NCBI GenBank assembly: GCA_023313575.1
Contig: JAJTTP010000007.1
Coordinates: 372,001-436,000, forward strand
Length of the DNA stretch: 64,000 bases
Direction of reading: 5' to 3'
Source: Eutypella sp. D-1
Lineage: Eukaryota > Ascomycota > Sordariomycetes > Xylariales > Diatrypaceae
The translations under genes were made by a program, and so were the position numbers. Below the pieces are notes generated by a model, which was not told the DNA's origin, searched no databases, and saw only the letters and a program-made list of their open reading frames with translations. Shown piece by piece: positions 1 through 11,895 of the stretch (position 1 is its first letter; every line of letters starts with the position of its first letter).

Positions 1-1165
1 AGGGCATCCTTAAAATGCACGATTACCGCTTTGGACGAAGGAAGACATACACGTTCAGACGGCCGACGAAAGGAACAGCCATGACGGGTAGGAAATCGAG
101 TTAGGTCTATAGGTGTATATAGGTAGAGTATGAGTACGGAGATGTCTAAGCTAGAGGACGTTCCGATGCTATCGCGAGCTGATGTACATGTTTGCCTCCT
201 TAGGATAAATTGAGCGGAGGCTGGCAAGTGAATATGCCTCGTAGGAACTTGTCGGATTGACTCGCGTGGTGATGTTTTGACAAGTGATATTCGCTTTTCA
301 AAAAGAGGTTTCGGCAAAAGGTAAAAAGGTAAAAGGCAAAAGGCGGTAGTGGTAGTGATGTCACATGTCAAAGGGAATGCAACTCATTTCCAATCTCAAT
401 TTAGTTAGCACATGGAACGAAGACAACCAGGATACCACCAGTCTGACAGTCTATGTCAGGTATACCTAGGTATACTTAGTATCTATGAAGTATCCCGGTT
501 TTGAATACAACGAAGGAAGGGGACTTGAATGAAGGGAGAAAAAAGAAGCATATAGGGAATTCAATATTGTGAACGGTTTGAGGACTATAAGAAGAAGTTG
601 TATAAGTTTTCAAGTCAATAAAGCGCGGGCCCCCTGAGTACAATTTAATAAATTATAAGAAGGGCATCCTTGCATTACATCGTCATCTGAGCAGAGGCCG
701 CTATACACACCGTACTCCTTCTACTTATACCTGGTAACCTCTAGCTACATAGACTACGAAGTAGTACTCTGCAAGTACCTAGATCCATGGATTGCATTGA
801 GCTGGCGCTGGCTGGCGCAGGGGTAGCTTGGGTACATATATGTAGGTAGCTGGGCAGCTGGGCAGCTACAGGTACCTGACAGCCAGACAGCCTGAGTTCC
901 ACGGATAGTGGCATTGTGGAGTACGGGCTACATCTGGTCTAGCCCCATAGATCCCAGAGCCCAAGATTTGACCAATCACAATGCAGCAGAATCAAGAACA
1001 GAGCGATCTCGAAAAGTACCTGGGTACATCCAAAATTAGCCGATACTCATAGGTCCTTCGGTGCTTCTGACTTTGCGACGGAGGGTCGGGTATCGCCACC
1101 TTTTTCCATTTCCATTCTCCCATTATCCATGGATGCGTTGAACCTTTTCCAACCGATTATCAAAG
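1..1165. other. Intergenic region, left edge of window
   Basis: I see no coding sequence, tRNA or rRNA here. The stretch is AT-leaning and carries short palindromic runs of the TACCTAGGTA type around 455-480 and 840-880. The part just before 1166 is the upstream region of the PET191 gene. Confidence 0.5.
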
Positions 1166-1651
1166 ATGCCGAGCTCATGTAAAGAAATCAGTACGAGAAA
1201 ATCCCCTGCAATGCAACTGATGGAACGAGTGAGTGAACCTTTTAACTAACCTTCCCCACCCCCGCGCGCACCAGGGGACGCACTGGCGCAATGCCTGCAG
1301 GAGAGTGAGTGCGTGATGGTACAGCGACACACAGCAGCCGAATGTCTGCGGTCCGATGACCTACCGGTCAAATGCCAGCAACTGAGGAAGGGCTTCGGCG
1401 AGTGTCGCCGGGGCATGATCGACATGCGCAAGCGCTTCCGCGGCAACCAGCCCATCACCTTCCGCAGCCTCCAGGCCACCGAGGCCTCCGGCGACGGCTA
1501 CCAGCTCTACGCCGGCCGTTCCGCCTTTGCCGGTTCCGTCCGGAAGACCGACGGCAACGAACCCGAACCCCCTGATTGGCGTGAAGTCGAGAACGAGAAA
1601 TACCGTCGCGAGCAGGAGCAGGCGGCGGCGGCGGCCAATAAGAAGTCCTAA
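1166..1651 (+). CDS. PET191: Cytochrome c oxidase assembly factor PET191
   Basis: Small twin-Cys protein needed to assemble mitochondrial cytochrome c oxidase; family members sit in the intermembrane space facing the inner membrane. There are two exons, 1166-1190 and 1275-1651. Exon 1 encodes MPSSCKEI plus one base, the donor is GTACGA and the acceptor CACCAG. The joined protein starts MPSSCKEIRDALAQCLQESE and continues with the family block CVMVQRHTAAECL, then LPVKCQQLRKGFGECRRG and MIDMRKRFRGN. The spaced Cys residues match the CHCH-like PET191 fold. The acidic/Ala-rich tail ending AAANKKS is variable in the family. The short first exon means an open-reading-frame search finds only the second exon, beginning inside the protein. 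Length (about 133 aa) is normal for fungal orthologues. Confidence 0.93.
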
Positions 1652-2660
1652 AAGCAGGAGAGTGAAGGCGGCAATGATGAATGGATTGCGTACTTGTACT
1701 TGACTTAAACTACTGGGATATACTACGGCCTCTATATCCTGTCTACGCATTGGGTGGCGTTAATGGGGGGGCTTTTTCTTTTATGGTTCATGCGTCGAGC
1801 ACCGAGAAAACGGGAAATACACTACAAATACCAGATCCAACTCCGCTCATGTTGAGTTGTCTGTCGACGAGTTACATGCATGCATGCTGCATCTAATCCA
1901 TCTCGCACCCATAGTAGCGATTTGCTGCTACACTAGAATCTGGAGCTCATGGCTAACTAAAAGCCACTCAATTCTTAAAGCAGGCAAGGGTTGAGAGGCT
2001 TTATAAAATACCACACCACACAGTAGCAGAAAGCCCATAAATGCCCTCTGGATGTATGTACTAGATGCTGCTGCCACGCCAATGGAAACATCCCAGGTCT
2101 GGCCGGCCTGCCTTCATTTGATAGTCGTGCATGTCGAGCTTAGGTCTCGTCTCCTCTGCGGAGACACGCCCGCGATATTGCCTAGCCCCTTTTTCGATAG
2201 GACGATAGTCCAGGTAAAATGCAACACCTCGCTATTAGAATCAGCCTATGACGTCGAAAAGCCTGTCCGCCCAATATCCATAGTCGAACTCTACTTTCTA
2301 CTAAGAAGCCCACTATCGCGAAAACACGAAAGAAAGAAAGGAAGGATAGCAAAGAGCTATCGACCTTTCAGTGCCCGTTGTTCAAGATACGACACAGTTT
2401 AAGCTCGACCTAAACACTTGCGGTCATAGAGGTAGAGGTAACTCATAGTCTCATACCTAATCCCTTTGACTTAAGTTGGTGGGTTGGGCATCACGTTTTA
2501 TACCCCACTGGGCTGCCTGCCTTATAAAGTGACTGAAGGCCTGAGTCTTCAGTCCCGAGGTCCCGTTTATCTATAGAAGAGAGACCTGGGAAATCCTGCC
2601 TGTTGGAGGAATCCAGAAGTCCTTACTTTGCAAAAGTACGACACCGTGCATCTGCTGCTT
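1652..2660. other. Intergenic region between PET191 and the phosphatase gene
   Basis: Two open frames (1681-1896 and 2052-2402, +) have no recognisable motif and composition like the surrounding spacer, so I do not call them genes. The 3' part should hold the phosphatase promoter and 5' UTR. Confidence 0.4.
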
Positions 2661-4091
2661 ATGCCATTCTGGGGCGCACCGAGAGAGGGCCGGCGGCGCA
2701 TTCTCAAGCTCGCAGCCATCGCGGCGCTCGTCACGGGCTCACTTCTTTACTACACACGGTACCGTTCTGACAACTACAAGCGGCACCGTCCCGGCATGCC
2801 GAAGACTTACACGATCGAGGAGGTGCGGGGTCTGCTCGCAGACGCGCACCCCCCTCCCACCGATGGAGAATCGGCATCAATCCAGACAAACGGGCTCGCT
2901 AGATTCACCAACCCGCCACACCTGCTATACTCCCTGCCGGACCCACCGCTCATACCGGCTTCACAGCCGCCTTCGTCGTCGCCCCCGCGTCTTATCATTA
3001 TCGGCGACGTGCACGGGCAGCTGGGGTGTCTGCGGGCGCTACTCGCGGAAGTCGGGTACGACGCCGCACGCCGCGACCGCGTGGTGCTGGCCGGCGACAT
3101 GATCAACAAGGGCGCCGAAAGCGCCGGCGTGGTGGCGCTGGCCATGGAGCAAGGGTTCGCCGGCGTGCGCGGCAACCACGAGGACAAGGTGCTGCGGATC
3201 TTCGCGCTCGCGGAGGCGGTGCGCGCGGCGGCGGGCAGCGATGCCGCGGCCGCGGACTGGGAGGAGGCGACGCTGTCCAAGAGCGACCGCGCCGCCCTCG
3301 CCACCGCGCGCTCCCTGACCCCGGTACAGCGCGACTGGATCGCCGCGCGGCCCCTGCTGCTGCGGCTCGACGCCGCGGACATTGTCTTGGGATCCGGCGG
3401 CAACAATGAAGGCGGGGAGAGGCCGCGCGGCGGCGACGAGGTGGTCGTCGTGCACGCCGGCGTCGTCCCCGGCGTTCCGCTCCAGGACCAGGACCCCTGG
3501 GCCCTCATGAGCATGCGCACGCTGCTGTACCCCAGCAAGAAGGGGAGGCTGCGCTCCGACGACCGGGCCGTGTTCGAGGTCGCCGTCCGCACGAAGCTCA
3601 AGGACCTGCACCCGACGGCGGCGCCGCCGTCGGACGCCGAGGTCGAGGCGGAGGAACGCCGGCTTCTCGAGCGCTATACCTCGCGCTCACCTAGCAACGG
3701 CGACACCGACGCCGACGACGATGACGAGCCGATGATTACCGAGGACAAGATCCCGGTCGCGGTGCCGGTGGATACGCGCGAAGGCCGCAGCTGGGCCAAG
3801 GCGTGGAACGAGATACAGCGCGGGCAGCCGGCAGGAAGCGGCAGGACCACAGTGGTGTACGGCCACGACGCGCGGAAAGGGCTCAACATCAAGGAGTATA
3901 CGTTCGGGCTCGACAGCGGCTGCATCAAGGGCGGCAGGCTGACGGCGCTCGTGTTCGAGCCCGACGAGGCGGCCGAGACCGGCGTCGGACGCCGCCTCGT
4001 CAGCGTTCCCTGCCAGGCTGCGGATGGTCAGGGGAGCGATAAGGAGGGCAAGAGTGGGAAGAAGGATAAGGGAAAGAAGGAGAAAAAGTAG
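2661..4091 (+). CDS. Ppn2-like metallophosphatase (endopolyphosphatase family)
   Basis: Calcineurin-like metallophosphoesterase of the fungal Ppn2 (yeast YNL217W) type, a vacuolar zinc-dependent endopolyphosphatase in yeast. I chose the ATG at 2661 (MPFWGAPREG), giving 476 aa; the frame is open further upstream only through a non-ATG codon. A hydrophobic segment, LKLAAIAALVTGSLLYY (about residues 15-31), looks like a signal anchor, as in Ppn2. Metal-binding motifs follow in order: GDVHGQLGCL, then VLAGDMINKG (GDxxxKG variant), RGNHEDKVLR, VVVHAGVVPG and VVYGHDARKGL. The core ends with the LDSGCIKGG block typical of PPP-like enzymes. The C-terminus is Lys-rich (GKKDKGKKEKK). The gene is single-exon and GC-rich, unlike its flanks. 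Substrate is inferred from family. Confidence 0.85.
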   Translation: MPFWGAPREGRRRILKLAAIAALVTGSLLYYTRYRSDNYKRHRPGMPKTYTIEEVRGLLADAHPPPTDGESASIQTNGLARFTNPPHLLYSLPDPPLIPASQPPSSSPPRLIIIGDVHGQLGCLRALLAEVGYDAARRDRVVLAGDMINKGAESAGVVALAMEQGFAGVRGNHEDKVLRIFALAEAVRAAAGSDAAAADWEEATLSKSDRAALATARSLTPVQRDWIAARPLLLRLDAADIVLGSGGNNEGGERPRGGDEVVVVHAGVVPGVPLQDQDPWALMSMRTLLYPSKKGRLRSDDRAVFEVAVRTKLKDLHPTAAPPSDAEVEAEERRLLERYTSRSPSNGDTDADDDDEPMITEDKIPVAVPVDTREGRSWAKAWNEIQRGQPAGSGRTTVVYGHDARKGLNIKEYTFGLDSGCIKGGRLTALVFEPDEAAETGVGRRLVSVPCQAADGQGSDKEGKSGKKDKGKKEKK

Positions 4092-4992
4092 ATAGCTGCA
4101 TGTACGGGCTGATTTGATCAAGATAGACTTTACGAGTAGATATCTAGTACACATGATGCCATACGATGTAGTCATGAATTACTTCGGTTCTCAAAATTAA
4201 ATTTTCTCGATATGGTCACTTATCGTTTCGAAGCCAGGTTTTCTAAAGACTTCGTCTCACGGGTCACATGATTACTTTCTGGTGTACCTATGATATGCGG
4301 CTGTCTGTTCTCTACTGCCTTGCTCATATGCTTGGATCTTGTTGTTAGGCGTTTATTAAGATCGACGAATGTGTAGCACAACTTATAATAGGTATACGGA
4401 CTACGAATTGTATGAGAGGGTCGTGTAAGAAGAAAACGATAACTTTTATTCTAGCTACGATCACTCTGCTGACGTCGCGATGCCGATGTGGGAATAACCG
4501 TCCGTGAGCCAGTAGGTCAGTGATATGAAGTAAGATGATGAAAAAGGAAGAAGCTAAATACAGAACGCCCGGTGCCGAAGAATATAGCTATAGGGCGATA
4601 AAAGTGGGACGGCCACTGTAACAGTGGGACCTAACACAACTCCCAAGACTCCCACCTACTGCTACGGGTTCCAATGCATGATCGCTCTCAATGCCCATTT
4701 TCACCAATAGGATGTCCCCCAAAACATCGGGCACAACATTCTTCAACCGAGGTGTCATTGGGGCTTCTGAGATGGGCGGCGGCGATTGGATGGGGGCTCA
4801 TGCGAGGCAGACTCGGTCTAAGCCACGCGTTTTTGCTTATGCTTATACTACCTAAGTAAGAGAGTGGGAGAGCCCCGCAGCTCCCCCGAATAGACAGACA
4901 GAATCCACCAGAGCCTTACAAGCAATTTATGACAGTGCTACAACATTTGGGATTTATTCTTAATTCACTACCCCTCAATCTAGACTTTTACA
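4092..4992. other. Intergenic region
   Basis: No supported gene. The open frame at 4674-4859 lacks any recognisable feature. The region presumably holds the phosphatase 3' UTR and the promoter of the NACHT gene. Confidence 0.4.
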
Positions 4993-7704
4993 ATGGATTT
5001 AATCGTAGGCAGCGCTGGCCAGCTGAAGCCGGAAGTCCGCCTAGGACAAGCCGTCGTCCAGTTCGAGGCAGCCTTGACGAAAGAGCAGAAAGCTTCATTT
5101 GAGGCCGGAAGAATTCAAGCGCAAAATTCTCCTCCGGGCATTAGCGATGTGATGCGGCTGACGGCGGAAATCGACTTCCAGGGTCGCAAAGCCGGACGGC
5201 GCTGCTTTGGTCCCCGGATGACCAAGGTTCTGGAGTCAGTTCAGCAGTTCGCTTCCATAGGAGACGTAATTATCGGCGGCTCCCAAAACCTCATCGCCTG
5301 TGGGGTGTGGTCTTTGGTCAGAGTCACTTTGTTGGTACGTAACCCCCTATCTGTGCCTAGGTAGCTACTCCGATATTGATAACAGCTACGTAGACTGCTG
5401 CGCGGTTCTCCACGTATCTCGAGGAACTCTCGTTGTTGTTGATGGAAGTCGGATCATCGTCCCCTCGCTATCACGAAATGGCAGCCCTACACCCAAAGTC
5501 TAGAGTGCTTTCGACACTTGGATTAGAATACTTTATTCTCATGGTGCAGCTTTGTCGCGAGGCTGTAACTGTATGCAACAACTCTGTCGTCAGACAGTTA
5601 CAGACATTCTTCAAGAGCCGAGCTATTGAAACTTACAGACACGACCTACTCAAGTCATCCAACAGCATCCAGGAGCAATTGGCACTCGAAGAAGCACGTG
5701 AGAATTCCAAAACGAGAGAATTTTTGAACAAGTTCTCTGCTGTCGAAAAGCACCAGGCGAAGATGAAGGCACGAATTAAGCTCCTTAGCGCATGCTCCCG
5801 CTTTGATTATCAGAAGCCTTGGAAACAGGCTCGGAAACGTGGCGTCTCAACCTGGATGGAAAGGAATAGCGAGTATAAAGAATGGAGAGACTCTGAGAAG
5901 CCTTCAACGGTCCTTTTAGCAGGAAAGCTGGGGGCTGGTAAGACGGTGCTACTGGCCAATATGATCGATGATCTCAATCGTCATTCTGCTGGCCGATACA
6001 TCGCCTACTTTTTCTGTCGTGCCGACGATCACGAGTCCCAGAGGGCCCGCACACTCATGGGGTGCGTACTACGCCAAGTAATAGAGGCCTGTGACCTTGG
6101 AGTTGCCGTTCGGTTATGGAATGAAATAGGCCAGAAACCCTTCGAAGAATCAGATTTTCAGCGGTTTTTCAGGCCAAACATCACAGGTGGCCAGATCCTA
6201 TTTCTGGTTGTTGACGGGATTGATGAATGCAGGACGGAAGACCGAAGAGATGTACTAGAGTTTCTTGAATTCCTTCAGGACAGGATCCCGCTCAAACTTT
6301 GCGTTTCCTATCGCCTTACAGGGGACTCACGGACGCGTGAAGTACTTAACCTCCTGGAACCCGAACGAGTTTGGGAAATGCTGGATGAAAACCCAGATAT
6401 TGACGACTACATACAAGCACAGCTTGAAGCGAGTCTTGAATCAGGACGCCTGGTCCTGGGGGATCCAAAAATCGTTTTAGAGGTCCAACAAGCGCTTGAG
6501 ACAGGCGCATCAGGAATGTAAGTTACATGCAAGTCTAGCTTTAATTCATAAGAAATCTCCTAACATGACCAGGTTCTTGTGGGTAGATTTGCAATTGCAA
6601 ACAATATGTGCCCAGAGCTCTGATCACAGCATACGAAAAGCACTCCAAGACCTGCCCAAGTCACTGCCGGAAACCTTCTCTCGGATCCTCAATGACGCAC
6701 GACAGTACGGGCCGACACACCAAATCCGGCTTCTGAAGATCCTAGTCGCTGCTTTGCGACCTTTAACGACGGAAGAGATCCGAGAAGCCATGAGTGTGAC
6801 ACACCTTGACACGCAGTGGGATGGTTCTAAACTCATCAACAACGTTCATGCCATACTGGCTTCCTGTGGCAGTCTTCTATTCATTGACGAGGAAGAAGAC
6901 ACGGTACATTTCATCCACCATAGTGTGAATCAATTTCTGCTGGATGACAGAGAGACGGGGAGTGGATTCCAGCTCACTCGGGACGCTGCAGACCTAGAGA
7001 TGGCTTATACCGTGATCACATACCTCAATTACAACTGTTTCAACACAGATATCACCACAGGGGCTCCTCGTTTCCTTATGACCCATGCACCAAAAAAGGT
7101 CGTCGCGTCCACTCTCACTTCTGGAAAGGCAGCCCGTTCGCTTGCTCTTCAAATGCTACGATTGAAATCGAAGTCCGATTTTGATGCCGGACCATTCCTC
7201 GCAACATATAAGAACCGGTTCCAAAACCGCGATACATTTCACTTCTACAAATATGCTGACGAAAACATTATAAAACATAGCCAAACTCTTGACATGGGTT
7301 CAGAACCTCTATTGCCACTGCTAAGGGTCCCTCTAAATAGAAAAGACCCGGCCATCGACACGGAATATATCTCTCCTTGGATCAGATCTGGGGGGTTTAC
7401 CCTTAGCCACATGGGACTTTATCGGTCCTGCCTACGCCACCCACGCACTGGAATCAAGAACGTATGCGACCTAGGAATGAATTTACGACAAAGATATCTT
7501 AATATACCTATGGAATGGATGACAGATTATCCACGATTCATGCTGAGACTGTTTTGGTTAGCCGCAACTTTCAACGCGCATTATGCTTCACGTAGCATTC
7601 TGATACGGCTGAAGGCATATTTGTCCTGGGAACAAATATATCAGGAGACTATTCTTCTCCACCCATACCACGTGGCACTTCCTCTCATAAGGATACATAG
7701 GTAG
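4993..7704 (+). CDS. NACHT-domain STAND protein (NLR-like), no visible repeat domain
   Basis: Predicted signal-transduction NTPase of the fungal NLR-like class. Exons are 4993-5334, 5394-6517 and 6573-7704; donors GTACGT and GTAAGT and clean frame continuity support the model (865 aa). The N-terminal ~280 residues resemble the fungal domain of unknown function that precedes NACHT modules (I believe DUF7708; key blocks GDVIIGGSQNLIACGVWSLV and FSTYLEELSLLLMEVG). Walker A is GKLGAGKTVLL near residue 291, and Walker B is LFLVVDGIDEC near 383. The winged-helix-like part contains MFLWVDLQLQTIC, LPKSLPETFSRIL and VHFIHHSVNQFLL, all typical of fungal NACHT proteins. The last ~200 residues show no clear ankyrin, WD or TPR repeats, so the sensor end is missing, degenerate or of another kind. 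A role in heterokaryon incompatibility or immunity is an inference from class only. Confidence 0.85.
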
Positions 7705-8567
7705 GTATAAGTTTGCCAAACGGTGAAGGGCTCCGACACCAATTCTTCTGAAGCCGACAATGCGATAGGACTTGTGTGAAAAAAGCTAAGGTGTTAAGCC
7801 TCTACTTTTAAGCCTGCGGGGTAATACGTAGTGGTACAATTCATGCTTCGGAGTTCAGTGGTTAAAACGTCGAATTTAGTGATAGTTAAACTCTGGCAAA
7901 CAGGATTAAGAAGAGCACAAACCACAGTATCATCCTTGGTGCATGGTGAACTAACTTATAACCTCTCGCAAGCCTCCTTAGAAGACCGCCTTCACCAGGT
8001 TAAGAGAAATATCACCACAGAGACTATGTGAGACCTTCTATCTCAGAAATACCCCGATAGGAATAATTGCTGCAGTCGATATTTCAGGGGTAGTGGGTCC
8101 CTGGGGAGGGGGCGGGGGCCGTAGGTGCTCTGCTGGCTCAGTACCACTTTAGCGTCTTAGTTGTTAGTGTACCGATCAGCTAGCCAACCCCTATCTGCAT
8201 TCTGCCCTCTTACATTCTGACCGATTGATCTGCTACGGTGCTGCGTTTCTGCTTTTCTTTTCTTTTTTCCCTAGGCTCCCCCCCCCCCCCCACCTTCTTC
8301 GAATATGGCATTACGTCCTGCATCATAAATGGTAATCCAAAGACAGGCAAACTGCCTAGACTTGAAATAACGAGCCATCTATATCATACCTGCTCATGTT
8401 CTATTTCTGTACGGGGTTCGATTCATGAGAATATAATGGACTTCACATTGCAATTGTAAATTCGTTCACATTTCATTTTTATATTATCAGAGGGGCTGCG
8501 TAATGGGAATCTATGTATACCTATCCTAACCATAAAGTCACCGTCGCCGTCATTTCAAGAACCCAAT
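7705..8567. other. Intergenic region between convergent genes
   Basis: Lies between the 3' ends of the NACHT gene and transaldolase. It contains a C-run at about 8278-8292 and an AT-rich stretch. No gene is supported. Confidence 0.4.
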
Positions 8568-10038
8568 TTACGCGGAGAGCTTCTGCTTGATGATGTCCTT
8601 AAGGGTGACGGCATCGGCGGCGAACTTGCTGATACCCTCACGCAGCTTCTCGACGGCCATCTGCTCCTCGTTGAAGTCGAAGCGGAAGAGAGACTCGTCG
8701 CTGATGTACGACTTCTTCTCGATGTTGAGCGACGAGGCGGCGGAGGCGTCGAGCTTCTTGGGGACAGCGTCGTTCGAGTTGATGAGCTCCTCCAGCAGGT
8801 TGGGCTATGGACACATAAATATTAGAAAGAGCACTTCTAGTCAACAGGGAATAGCGGAAACTTACCGAGATGGTCAGGTAGTCAATACCGGCAAGCTCAG
8901 TGATCTCACCAACGTTTCGGAAAGAAGCGCCCATGACGATGGTCTTGTAGCCGAACTTCTTGTAGTAGTTGAAGATGTTCTGGACGGACTTGACACCGGG
9001 ATCCTCCTCCTTGGAGTAGTCCTTCTTGTTGGCGGCCTTGTACCAGTCAAGGATACGGCCGACGAAGGGGGAGATGAGGTAAGCACCGGCCTCGGCGGCA
9101 GCGATGGCCTGAACAGAAGAGAAAAGAAGGGTAAGGTTGCAGTTGATGCCGTGGTCGCGCTGAAGAATCTCGGCGGCCTTGATACCCTCCCACGTCGAGG
9201 CGATCTTAATCAGGACACGGTCCTTGGAGATGCCTTGCTCCTCGTACAACTACAATGGTGTCATGTCAGCATATGCCTTATCCCTTTCAAAGACCCTTCC
9301 GAGGACTATCTATAACGAACCTTGATAATTTGCAGGGCCTTGTTGACGGAAGCCTGGGTATCGAAAGAGAAGCGGGCGTCGACCTCGGTGGAAACCTTGC
9401 CGGGAATTATCTGGAGGATCTCACGACCGAACTCAACCAGGAGTCTGTCAAGAGCATCGTCGACCTGCTGGTCTAGGCTGCCACCCTTCTTCTTGGCGAA
9501 GTCGACGGCGGAATCAATCAACTTGGCGTACTCGGGCTTCTTGGAAGCAGCGAGGATGAGCGAGGGGTTGGTAGTGGCATCCTGGGGCTTGTACTTTCCA
9601 ATGCCTGTGAACATGTAAGCTGATATTCGAGGGGGCGGGTATCCGCCGTATAAGTATTTGTTGGCAGGTGAGGTTATACTAACTGGCAAAGTCACCTAGA
9701 AGCCGTCAGTCAAGGTAGTCCAGCTACATTATTTTAAAGTGATGATAGGAAGCTTACCGGTGTCAGAGACGACCACCTAATTAATTGCGGATGAGCGGTT
9801 AGTAAAGTTTGTAGACGATGGTGGTTGATTTCACAAAGGAGGGGTACATTGGAAGGGGAGGGCGTGGAATAGAGCGGGATTAATCGCGAATAGCCTCATG
9901 CACGGATTTGCGGCAATGGAGGGGCAAAATGATGCGAGTGATGCGAGTAGCAGATAATAGCAAACTAGAAAGCAACTAGAAACTATGTCATCAACTTACA
10001 GTGCCAGTGGCCTTCAGCTGGTCAAGAGAGTTGGACAT
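8568..10038 (-). CDS. Transaldolase
   Basis: Pentose phosphate pathway enzyme (EC 2.2.1.2) moving a dihydroxyacetone unit between sedoheptulose-7-phosphate and glyceraldehyde-3-phosphate in the cytosol. Six exons on the minus strand: 10000-10038, 9758-9776, 9684-9695, 9321-9604, 8866-9249 and 8568-8804. They join in frame to 324 aa, the usual length. The N-terminus [13 protein letters not shown] continues as VVVSDTGDFASIGKYKPQ and then [18 protein letters not shown]. The catalytic Schiff-base Lys lies in [12 protein letters not shown], followed by [18 protein letters not shown] and [10 protein letters not shown]. Exon 3 is only 12 nt and exon 2 only 19 nt, both with good splice signals (GTAAGC, GTTAGT; CTTCTAG, TTCACAG). 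The C-terminus is DIIKQKLSA. Confidence 0.95.
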
Positions 10039-11895
10039 TTTGAAAGTAGGTGTTCAGCGAATTTTTGAGGGGACCAGATAGTAGCTAGGTTAGTCGTAGC
10101 AATAATGTAGGGAGAATGGAGGATGAGAGATTTGTAGTTGGGAGAATTCACGATGATGTTTTTTCGGAGGCCGAGTTGTACTTAGAGAAGAAGTTGTTGG
10201 GAAGGGTTTAGCTCAATCTTATTAATCGTACTTAGGTATCATCCATGCATCCTATACTTTGTAAAAGCAGTACATAGTAGGCAGCTCTGCTGTGGAAATA
10301 GCAGTCCATAGGTCTTTATTCTGTAACCTTACAGGTTATACGTTGGCGGGGTACGTAAGAACTGATATAATGATACAATATTTGGCCATATTAAGTTGGG
10401 TTTCTTGGTTACCCAAAGTACCTACTTACAGCCAACAGCCAGTAAGAAATGTTGAAAAATACTTGCAGATATACGTAGCCACTTGGCGTCATTTGTACCC
10501 AGATATCTTTTTGTCTTTTTAGAATTTGCCCCTCAATCCCCCCGCTATACCCGCAGTACCCGTTTAAGTCCAGCAGTTCTCTAACATAACTGGACCGGAT
10601 GTTTCGTCATGGTCGCTTCATTCTTAGCCCCCCATTAAAAAGATTTGTAACCAGTTTTGAATAAAGGGGATATGTACTCCGTGGAGGGGCAGAGGGGCAG
10701 AAGGGTTCTTAAACGATTTATTTATTTATTTATTTTTTTTGGCTCTGGCTCTCTCCTTACTCTCTTAACACTCCCCTTTACGTAACAAGCAAAAACCTGC
10801 TCAGCAGCTTATTACAAGTGACTTGTGACTTCAAACCAGCGTCGTAATAATAGTGCATCGATAAATGCAGTCGCCACTATTAATCCTACACTTTTATAAA
10901 AATGATAGCTCCTAGATTTACCTAAGCATAACCCATACGCGAGCTGGTTGCCGGCCCAATCAAAGTCGCGCTAGCCCGCTATCCAGGCCGATTTAGGCGC
11001 AACAAGATACCTACTTGTCATAGGGGTATCTAATAAGTGGGTGGGTAGCAGCTGGCCGTCTTGCCATTCCAAGGTTGATCTGAACCTTGTAAACCTACAA
11101 GAGTGAACATCTCCTGCGCAACGAATTAATCCCAGCACGTGGCGCTATAATTTCTTTACAATGGTTATAATCACTGACTGTCCAGCGGTGAGGCAACTTG
11201 ATTTCAAGAGAGTTACCTAAACTGTAGTAAGTAAGCTGGAAGGAGGTACCCAGGCACTCCGGACACCGGCACTGGATCCTGGTGTTACGCCACTACTCTT
11301 CTACTCGGTAAACTTTGAAATGGAACTCTTAAACTCTAATTTACCCGGTTGGGCGGTCCTCTAATTGGAATAATCCACTCGAGAAAAACTTTCTCACTGG
11401 CGGTGACACTTCGACATTGAGGGTAAATCGACCTATTGGTTTCAGGTTCCATCGGATTCTATTCCAAGGTCTCGGCGTTACATGCGATGCTTGGATTTTC
11501 CGGGGCGGCTCCGATTTTCGGATCCGACCTTTGCTGGAAAGGGTCTTGAATCGCGGGTGTAGCGGCGACGGCAGTTAAGCATAGTTTTGCCGGTGACGTC
11601 TTGTATGTCCGAGACCCCCCTCGGCCTACGATATTATTCCAACTGTAAGATATATTCATCCATGGAGCCCAGCGGAGTAATTGCTCTACGGCCTGAGCGG
11701 TAGAACTAGCGATAGTGTTTACCAGCCACATGTCAGTGCTATCGCCTATTGATATCGAGTCCCTAACTAAACATTGGTTCGTTGCGTTGCCTTCTCCCAT
11801 GTTGGACTTCACAGTTACGATTCTTTGTCATATATCAAACCCTTCCTGGAGGCTGAACTTCGCCGTTCGAGGTTATAACCCCTTCCCACTTCCTA
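10039..11895. other. Intergenic region upstream of transaldolase
   Basis: About 1.85 kb without a supported gene. Short runs such as TTTATTTATTTATTTATTT (near 10720) and scattered TACCTA motifs are present. The part next to 10038 should be the transaldolase promoter, which is pyrimidine-poor on the plus strand. Confidence 0.4.

Noticed and set aside
2052..2402. 116-aa open frame upstream of the phosphatase
   Set aside because: No motif, no splice partners, and composition of spacer.
2807..3611. Long minus-strand frames opposite the phosphatase
   Set aside because: Composition artefacts of a GC-rich gene; metal-binding motifs lie on the plus strand.
8587..9315. Plus-strand 242-aa open frame
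   Set aside because: Shadow of the transaldolase exons on the other strand; no motif.
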